Positions 7,986 to 11,782 of a DNA stretch of 11,782 nt are shown piece by piece (positions within the stretch are counted from its first letter, which is position 1; each line of letters begins with the position of its first letter). The notes beneath the pieces are model-generated. The model was not told the DNA's origin, did not search any database, and worked only from the letters and a program-made list of their open reading frames with translations. The DNA is from an uncultured Alphaproteobacteria bacterium (GTDB taxonomy: Bacteria; Pseudomonadota; Alphaproteobacteria; Sneathiellales; Sneathiellaceae). The position numbers were made by a program, and so were the translations under genes. The stretch lies in contig CALEMG010000385.1 in NCBI GenBank assembly GCA_937910835.1, positions 1 through 11,782 on the forward strand. The letters run 5' to 3'.

Positions 7986-8555
7986 TCAAGCAGCTTCCCA
8001 GGCTTCCGGCTCATAATTCTGGATGCGATCGGCAAATTTCTCGATCAAGGCATCATCGGCGAGCTTGCTGGTGACCAACATGTCGTCTACATGCATCTCG
8101 GCTTCAACGATCTTCACGCTTTTTTCCTGAAGGATCTCATTGATTTCCTCAGAGGAAACCACGCTCCGCCCTTCCAGCAATCCCGCCTCAGCGAGGACTT
8201 TCGGCGCATCTTCAATCAGAGCGACCGGCTTGTTGTCCTCCATGAAACCCCGCATGAAGCGGGCTGTCTGCGGATCCGAAATAAGCCGGTTCACATGGCG
8301 CGAGCCGCCGGGAATGATAACAGCGTCGAAATGATGGGACATAGAGGTTGCAAGATGCGCATTCGCCGGGAAGAAATGCCCCCAGCCATTGCCGTGCCAG
8401 CTATTAACGACGCCTTTTTCCGGCGAGACGATTTTTACATCCGCCCCGGTCAGAACGAGAGCTTTATGCAGGCTCGTCATATGGGATTCTTCAAAACCGT
8501 TGGCAACCAGAATGGCAACGGACTTGCCATTTAACGCATTTTCCAAGTCACTCAT
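7986..8555 (-). CDS. DJ-1/PfpI-fold protein lacking the catalytic cysteine
   Basis: The fold is recognisable from SVAILVANGFEESHM near the N-terminus, the DAVIIPGG strand-turn in the middle (residues 80-87 of the longer form) and the segment ending in AEAGLLEGR. Members of this superfamily include proteases, glyoxalase/deglycase-type enzymes and redox chaperones that use a Cys in an A-I-C-H-G-P nucleophile elbow. Here the aligned residues are L-I-E-D-A-P, so Cys is replaced by Glu and the adjacent His by Asp, while the conserved Glu of the GFEES motif remains. The domain also resembles the non-catalytic DJ-1-like C-terminal domain of large catalases. I chose the ATG at 8555: the AAGGGG ribosome binding site sits 1 base from the ATG at 8564 but about 10 bases from 8555. 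The gene is monocistronic with its own terminator. Function is unknown and may be structural or ligand-binding. Confidence 0.85.
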   Translation of the reverse strand: MSDLENALNGKSVAILVANGFEESHMTSLHKALVLTGADVKIVSPEKGVVNSWHGNGWGHFFPANAHLATSMSHHFDAVIIPGGSRHVNRLISDPQTARFMRGFMEDNKPVALIEDAPKVLAEAGLLEGRSVVSSEEINEILQEKSVKIVEAEMHVDDMLVTSKLADDALIEKFADRIQNYEPEAWEAA

Positions 8556-8916
8556 ATAATCCATACCCCTTTAGTCTGTGGCATCCACCGTGCGTTTCAA
8601 AATTATTGAACGACGGGAGCATTCAATATTACATGGCAATTCTCTACTGGAACGGCCAATCGTGTCACAATGACATTTGTTCAATTTCTGTTGTGCAAAT
8701 CGGAGCCATCGCTCCTGTCAGTATTGCTGCACAGTGCCGGAAACATTTAATATAGGCTATGTCGCCATTGCCCTGCGAGGCGGAACATAGTCTTTCCCAA
8801 TCCGAGTTGCAAGAAAGAAGTTGCCTATTCGGGCCATTTCAATGCCCCGGTTAAGTAAAATTTAAGTACAAATATCTATGTTCAGTGACGCAGGTCACTT
8901 CTGGCCGGAGATACTA
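8556..8916. promoter_or_regulatory. Divergent intergenic regulatory region
   Basis: About 360 bases separate the DJ-1-like gene (leftward) from the FlhB C-domain paralogue (rightward). The region is AT-richer than the genes and holds no convincing open frame. The AAGGGG ribosome binding site of the leftward gene lies at the left end, and a perfect CtrA box (8851-8865) lies at the right end. A small GGAGC/GCTCC hairpin (8702-8715) has no T-run. I could not assign a clear promoter for the leftward gene. Confidence 0.6.
8851..8865 (+). promoter_or_regulatory. Perfect CtrA box (TTAA-N7-TTAA)
   Basis: TTAA at 8851-8854 and TTAA at 8862-8865 are separated by exactly seven bases. This is the full CtrA consensus, placed 51 bases before the ATG at 8917. 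By eye, only one other perfect match exists in the whole window (11568-11582), and both lie in front of rightward flagellar genes. A TCTATGTT at 8875-8882 weakly resembles the alphaproteobacterial -10 element used with CtrA. The site would place the transcription start near 8890, downstream of the alternative ATG at 8878. Confidence 0.75.
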
Positions 8917-9204
8917 ATGTCACAAAATGAAGAAGGCGCCTCGCAAAGCGCCGATGACTCCATTGCTGTTGCCTTGAGTTATGACGAGACTCCGGCGTCG
9001 CTGGCCCGGGTAACGGCGAGTGGTAAAGGAGAAGTCGCCGAACAAATCTTGCAATTGGCTTTCGCTCGTGGTGTAAAGGTGCGCACCGATTCTGATTTGG
9101 CACAGATTTTATCGGAAATTGAAGTGGATTGCCCCATCCCGCTTGAGGCATTCGCCGCTGTTTCAGAAATTCTGTCCTATCTGTATAAGTGCCAGGATAA
9201 ATAG
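8917..9204 (+). CDS. Short FlhB C-terminal-domain paralogue (FlhX/YlqH-like export switch protein)
   Basis: The 95-residue product aligns along its length with the cytoplasmic domain of FlhB from the same window: AVALSYDETP matches AVALQYKPDE, GEVAEQILQLAFARGVKVRTDSDLA matches the helix-strand that follows KGMDNIAAKI, and IPLEAFAAVSEILSYLY matches IPYEHFKAVAEIIGYVM. It has no membrane helices and begins just after where NPTH would be, so it cannot autocleave. In Helicobacter a comparable stand-alone protein (HP1575) can act as a spare part for the cleaved FlhB domain. A similar role here is an inference. I chose ATG 8917 because GGAG lies 6 bases upstream and the ATG at 8878 has no ribosome binding site and lies very close to the CtrA box. 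Confidence 0.88.
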   Translation: MSQNEEGASQSADDSIAVALSYDETPASLARVTASGKGEVAEQILQLAFARGVKVRTDSDLAQILSEIEVDCPIPLEAFAAVSEILSYLYKCQDK

Positions 9205-9227
9205 TCAGTTTGATTAGTAAGCCTCTA

Positions 9228-9521
9228 ATGGAAAATTTTGCCACAATAAACGCCGATATATCCGACGTGCAGAACGACATTACGGAGTATCTGGAACAGA
9301 CACGGCGCGGGATCATGATCGACATGGGCTCACTGCCACAAAAAATTGTTCGCCTTCAGGGGCGGGTTCAGAGCGCGCCGAAAGATGAACGCCAGGAACT
9401 GTCGCAATTTATGGGGCAGGTCATGCAGTCCCTCAACACCCTGTCCAACGAAATTCAGCAACGATATGATTCATTAAGCCGCGATATCAATGCGCTCGAA
9501 AACAACACCCATAAAGAATAG
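9228..9521 (+). CDS. Small helical/coiled-coil hypothetical protein in the flagellar operon
   Basis: A 97-residue soluble protein begins 23 bases after the FlhB-paralogue stop. I do not recognise a family. It is almost wholly helical in character, with Gln/Glu-rich heptad-like stretches (DISDVQNDITEYLEQTRR near residue 10, QSLNTLSNEIQQRYDSLSRD in the second half) and no membrane segment or signal peptide. Its size, charge and position between two export-apparatus genes would suit an export chaperone or accessory factor of the FlgN/FliJ/FliT type, but no diagnostic motif supports that. I prefer ATG 9228 over the in-frame TTG at 9210, although neither has a strong ribosome binding site. An 80-base gap precedes fliO. 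Confidence 0.7.
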   Translation: MENFATINADISDVQNDITEYLEQTRRGIMIDMGSLPQKIVRLQGRVQSAPKDERQELSQFMGQVMQSLNTLSNEIQQRYDSLSRDINALENNTHKE

Positions 9522-9601
9522 TTTTCAAAAACCCTTCGGCCCGCTACTGTATGTCCGAAACGCGTAAAAAATGATCGGACGGATATTTTAATGGCAGGCA
9601 A

Positions 9602-9904
9602 ATGGAACCCGTACAATACCTGAAATATATTGTCGGCCTGCTTATTGTTCTGGGTCTTATTGCGCTCATCACTCTGCTCGCCCGGCGCTTCGGAATGGTG
9701 CCGAGAGCCTCAAGGGACCCATCCGCCCCAAAACGTCTTTCCGTAATCGATGTCATGTCCATCGATGCCAAGCGGCGCCTCGTCCTTGTCAAACGCGATG
9801 ATCAGGAACATCTCTTGCTGCTCGGTCCGGAACGGGATGTCGTTGTCGAGCGGAATATCTCCGTCAATGAAAACGCCGAACAGGGCGATGTGAAGAACGC
9901 ATGA
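9602..9904 (+). CDS. fliO: FliO, flagellar export-gate assembly protein
   Basis: FliO is a small membrane protein that promotes assembly of FliP in the export gate. The 100-residue product has one transmembrane helix at about 8-28, a basic turn (ARRFG), and a cytoplasmic domain carrying the family pattern of paired strands: RLSVIDVMSIDAKRRLVLV (45-63) followed by a charged turn and EHLLLLG (69-75). Its stop overlaps the fliP start by 4 bases (ATGA), which implies translational coupling and supports the assignment. Weak AGGCA ribosome binding site. Confidence 0.9.
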   Translation: MEPVQYLKYIVGLLIVLGLIALITLLARRFGMVPRASRDPSAPKRLSVIDVMSIDAKRRLVLVKRDDQEHLLLLGPERDVVVERNISVNENAEQGDVKNA

Positions 9905-10692
9905 TAAAATATCGTAGCTTGGGCCGTCTTTGTGGCTTTAAATTGTCCAATAGCAATCTTGCCGCTCTTGCCGTCGCCGTGATTGTCATGGCCCTGCCGC
10001 TTGATGTTCTGGCGCAATCCGTGTCTCTTGATCTTGGCGAGGACGCAGGCCCGCTGACTGGCCGGATTGTTCAGCTTGTTGTCCTGATGACGGTGCTCAG
10101 TCTCGCACCGGCCATCCTGATCGTCACCACGTCTTTTACACGCCTGATCGTGGTCCTCTCCCTATTACGGAGTGCACTCGGCGTTCAGGCGACCCCACCG
10201 AATGTGGTGATTATCTCGCTTGCGCTGTTCCTGACCGCCTTTATAATGGCGCCAACGTTCGAGGCTGCCTATGAAAATGGCATTGTCCCGCTGATCGATG
10301 AAGAAATTGACGAAACAGAGGCTTTTGACCGCACGGTTACCCCCTTCAAGACTTTCATGCTTCAACATGCGCGGGAGAAAGACATCCTTCTCTTTATGGA
10401 TTTAAGCGCAACTCCCGCCACGGAGACACCAGAGGAAGTACCTTTGAAGGTTCTGGTGCCGGCCTTTATGATCAGCGAGCTCAAGCGCGCGTTCGAGATC
10501 GGGTTTCTGCTGTTTGTCCCCTTTATCGTGATCGATATGGTGGTTGCCTCCATCCTGATGTCGATGGGCATGATGATGTTGCCCCCGGTGATGATTTCTC
10601 TTCCCTTCAAGCTGATCTTTTTTGTGCTGGTGGATGGATGGAACCTGGTCGCAAAAAGCCTCGTTGAAAGCTTCGTGAATGGATCGGGGTAG
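9901..10692 (+). CDS. fliP: FliP, flagellar export-gate core protein
   Basis: FliP forms the pentameric core of the export gate with FliR and FliQ. The 263-residue product has a cleavable signal peptide, with a hydrophobic core at about 19-36 and probable cleavage after DVLA before QS, as known for FliP. It then shows helix one (about 56-76), the highly diagnostic SFTRLIVVLSLLRSALG and QATPPNVVI (78-104), a periplasmic domain (about 120-180), and the second signature VPAFMISELKRAFEIGFLLF (186-205), followed by two more helices ending in LPFKLIFFVLVDGW. The start overlaps the fliO stop. All expected conserved stretches are present and length is normal. Confidence 0.96.
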   Translation: MIKYRSLGRLCGFKLSNSNLAALAVAVIVMALPLDVLAQSVSLDLGEDAGPLTGRIVQLVVLMTVLSLAPAILIVTTSFTRLIVVLSLLRSALGVQATPPNVVIISLALFLTAFIMAPTFEAAYENGIVPLIDEEIDETEAFDRTVTPFKTFMLQHAREKDILLFMDLSATPATETPEEVPLKVLVPAFMISELKRAFEIGFLLFVPFIVIDMVVASILMSMGMMMLPPVMISLPFKLIFFVLVDGWNLVAKSLVESFVNGSG

Positions 10693-11227
10693 CGGTATCT
10701 CCTCTATTGTAAAAATGATGCCTTCCGGAAAGGCGGGAGTTGCCGCTGCTCTGCTTGCCTGCCTCGTCCTTCTATATATCCTCGTCCCGCTCTTCTCCAA
10801 CGAGGCCCCCGCGCGCGGATTTTGGTCTGAGACAAAACCATCCCTTAACCTCACCCATATCTTTGATGGCGAGATTAACCGCCACGGCAAGCCGGTCGGC
10901 TTTCACGTCGCCCCGAGAGAGCCGATAGGCGCGACATCCCGTATCAAGAAAATTATGTCTGGTCCGAACCGCGTCGGCGTCTATACCGCCATGGTCGAGA
11001 TCTTTGATCCCGACGAGCGTCGCTGGAAAGAAAAATTCTCCAGTTTCTTTCCGGATGATTTTTCCCGGCAGCAAATCATCAGCAGCATATTATTCGCCCA
11101 TTCAAATAATCGGTTACCGGAAGGATCCCGTTGGCGGGGCCCGTCGGGGCATGGCTTCCTAATCGAAGGGTACCGCTTCGGCAATGGCGATATCAACACC
11201 GCCTACCCTCTGTATGTTGCGGATTAG
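10679..11227 (+). CDS. Membrane-anchored or exported EndoU-type ribonuclease
   Basis: The 182-residue product has a short basic N-terminus, one hydrophobic helix at about 20-38 (signal anchor or uncleaved signal), and then a domain that reads as bacterial EndoU: HIFDGEI with His60, GFHV with His76, a GVYTAMVEIFD strand, the KEKFSSFFPDDFSRQQI block (117-133, with Lys117/Lys119) and the C-terminal GYRFGNGDINTAYPLY with Thr174 and Tyr176. The two His, the Lys and the Thr/Tyr correspond to the expected catalytic and uridine-binding residues, so it looks active. EndoU enzymes cleave single-stranded RNA and serve as toxins at the C-termini of contact-dependent inhibition proteins. The start overlaps fliP by 14 bases. 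An in-frame ATG at 10715 would retain the hydrophobic helix, and neither has a strong ribosome binding site. Export by Sec or by the flagellar route is open. Confidence 0.82.
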   Translation: MDRGSGISSIVKMMPSGKAGVAAALLACLVLLYILVPLFSNEAPARGFWSETKPSLNLTHIFDGEINRHGKPVGFHVAPREPIGATSRIKKIMSGPNRVGVYTAMVEIFDPDERRWKEKFSSFFPDDFSRQQIISSILFAHSNNRLPEGSRWRGPSGHGFLIEGYRFGNGDINTAYPLYVAD

Positions 11228-11238
11228 AGGTCCGGGAA

Positions 11239-11571
11239 ATGCTGGAAATTCATCTGACAAGAGATAAAGAGAGCGGATTAATAGAGGTAACATTATCCCC
11301 TGAAAACAAACTGTTGAAAGAATTTTTTGAAACAGAAATTCAGGGGGATATAGCGCTTATCGACTACTTGAAGACAAAAGAAGCCGGGAATCAGGGTGAG
11401 GATTATGAAATCACCGGCAATGGCTTTACCCTGACCCTGAACCATGATCGCTATATTATCACCCCTCTTTATGAGGACACGCGGCCCGCGCAAGCCGGCC
11501 CGCGCGGGGATTTCTTTCTTCTTCTCGATCGCTGGCGGCAGTTCTTGAAAAAGGAACCGCGCGAAAATTAA
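11239..11571 (+). CDS. Small YacL-like (UPF0231-like) protein, putative EndoU immunity protein
   Basis: The 110-residue cytoplasmic protein starts 11 bases after the EndoU stop, with GAGG/GGGA purines before the ATG. Its layout resembles the YacL family: an N-terminal strand with LTRD..SGLIEVTLSPE, a helix FFETEIQGDIALIDYL, a strand pair around GNGFTLTLNHDRYII (70-84) and a C-terminal helix FFLLLDRWRQFL (102-113 region, ending near residue 112). No signal or membrane segment is present. The tight downstream pairing with a secreted or anchored nuclease is the classic arrangement of toxin then immunity gene, so a neutralising role is inferred. The YacL resemblance is by eye only. A longer open frame beginning at 11131 overlaps the EndoU gene and is not used. 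Confidence 0.78.
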   Translation: MLEIHLTRDKESGLIEVTLSPENKLLKEFFETEIQGDIALIDYLKTKEAGNQGEDYEITGNGFTLTLNHDRYIITPLYEDTRPAQAGPRGDFFLLLDRWRQFLKKEPREN

Positions 11572-11582
11572 CAGTTTGTTAA
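11568..11582 (+). promoter_or_regulatory. Perfect CtrA box with a -10-like element downstream
   Basis: TTAA at 11568-11571 and TTAA at 11579-11582 are separated by exactly seven bases. The first half overlaps the stop codon of the YacL-like gene. Ten bases further on, CCTATAAC (11593-11600) matches seven of eight positions of GCTANAWC, the -10 element described for Caulobacter sigma-70-type promoters. The site lies about 83 bases before the rod-type gene start at 11665, so it probably drives that gene and whatever follows. Confidence 0.75.
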
Positions 11583-11664
11583 TAAGCTTACGCCTATAAC
11601 GTGCCTATTAGAAAAATAGTATTCGTATAAATATTATTTAAAATTGTATTGATTGGAGACAATC

Positions 11665-11782
11665 ATGACGTCAATTCTAGGCTCAGCGATCAGCGGCATG
11701 GCGGCCGCAACCAAACGGGTCGAAGTATCCGCGCAAAACCTGGTCAATGCGAACAGTGTCGGCACACCCGGCGCGAATGACG
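11665..11782 (+). CDS. Flagellar basal-body rod-type protein, N-terminal part (cut by window edge)
   Basis: The first 39 codons are visible. The sequence (ILGSAISGMAAATKRVEVSA, then QNLVNANSVGTPG) is the N-terminal rod/hook motif shared by FlgB, FlgC, FlgF, FlgG and FlgE, with the typical SGM and N-A-N triplets. A clear GGAGA lies 5 bases before the ATG. The gene is a FlgC-like or short rod-family member, but the exact subunit cannot be told without the rest. It is preceded by a perfect CtrA box and apparently begins a new transcription unit. Confidence 0.85.
   Translation, partial: MTSILGSAISGMAAATKRVEVSAQNLVNANSVGTPGAND

Noticed and set aside
8702..8715. GGAGC/GCTCC hairpin in the divergent intergenic region
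   Set aside because: Five base pairs with no T-run and no gene ending nearby. It is too small to call a terminator or riboswitch.
8878..8916. Upstream ATG extending the FlhB C-domain paralogue by 13 residues
   Set aside because: No ribosome binding site, only 12 bases after the CtrA box, and the extra residues do not match the family. ATG 8917 has GGAG at a good distance.
9543..9582. Loose inverted repeat (GTCCG/CGGAC) between the small helical gene and fliO
   Set aside because: Five base pairs around a loop of about 19 bases with no T-tract. It is not strong enough to split the operon.
11638..11652. TTAA-N7-TTGA, a one-mismatch CtrA box before the rod-type gene
   Set aside because: It ends only about 12 bases before the ATG, against the ribosome binding site, and is poorly placed for a promoter. 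The perfect box at 11568 is better.

Overview
The window looks like a chromosomal segment of a flagellated alphaproteobacterium. The evidence is a complete CckA-type hybrid histidine kinase encoded directly downstream of flhB, an arrangement that recurs in alphaproteobacteria, together with CtrA-type operator sequences (TTAA-N7-TTAA) in front of flagellar transcription units. The order or family cannot be fixed from this sequence alone.

Layout. (1) Bases 2-1615, plus strand: the 3' part of an unrecognised, relatively AT-rich gene that runs in from outside the window and looks foreign to its surroundings. (2) Bases 1616-1978: a gene-free stretch with one perfect 10-bp inverted repeat. (3) Bases 7833 down to 1979, minus strand: a tightly packed operon flgB-flgC-fliE-fliQ-fliR-flhB-cckA, encoding the proximal rod, the MS-ring/rod junction, part of the export gate, the export switch and the cell-cycle kinase. 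(4) Bases 7986-8555, minus strand: a DJ-1/PfpI-fold protein whose catalytic cysteine is replaced, ending in a strong intrinsic terminator that isolates it from flgB. (5) Bases 8556-8916: a divergent regulatory region with a perfect CtrA box. (6) Bases 8917-11571, plus strand: a short FlhB C-terminal-domain paralogue, a small helical protein, fliO, fliP, a membrane-anchored EndoU-type ribonuclease, and a small YacL-like protein placed like an immunity protein. (7) A second perfect CtrA box overlaps the end of that last gene and precedes a partial flagellar rod-type gene that runs off the right edge.

How it fits together. FliO/FliP (plus strand) and FliQ/FliR/FlhB (minus strand) are parts of one flagellar type III export gate, here split over two divergently oriented units. 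CckA feeds the phosphorelay that activates CtrA, and CtrA boxes sit in front of the plus-strand units, with a weaker one in front of flgB. The locus therefore appears to encode both a regulator and its targets. The part I find most unexpected is the EndoU nuclease and putative immunity gene embedded between fliP and the next rod gene, which resembles an effector/immunity or toxin/antitoxin pair inside a flagellar export operon.
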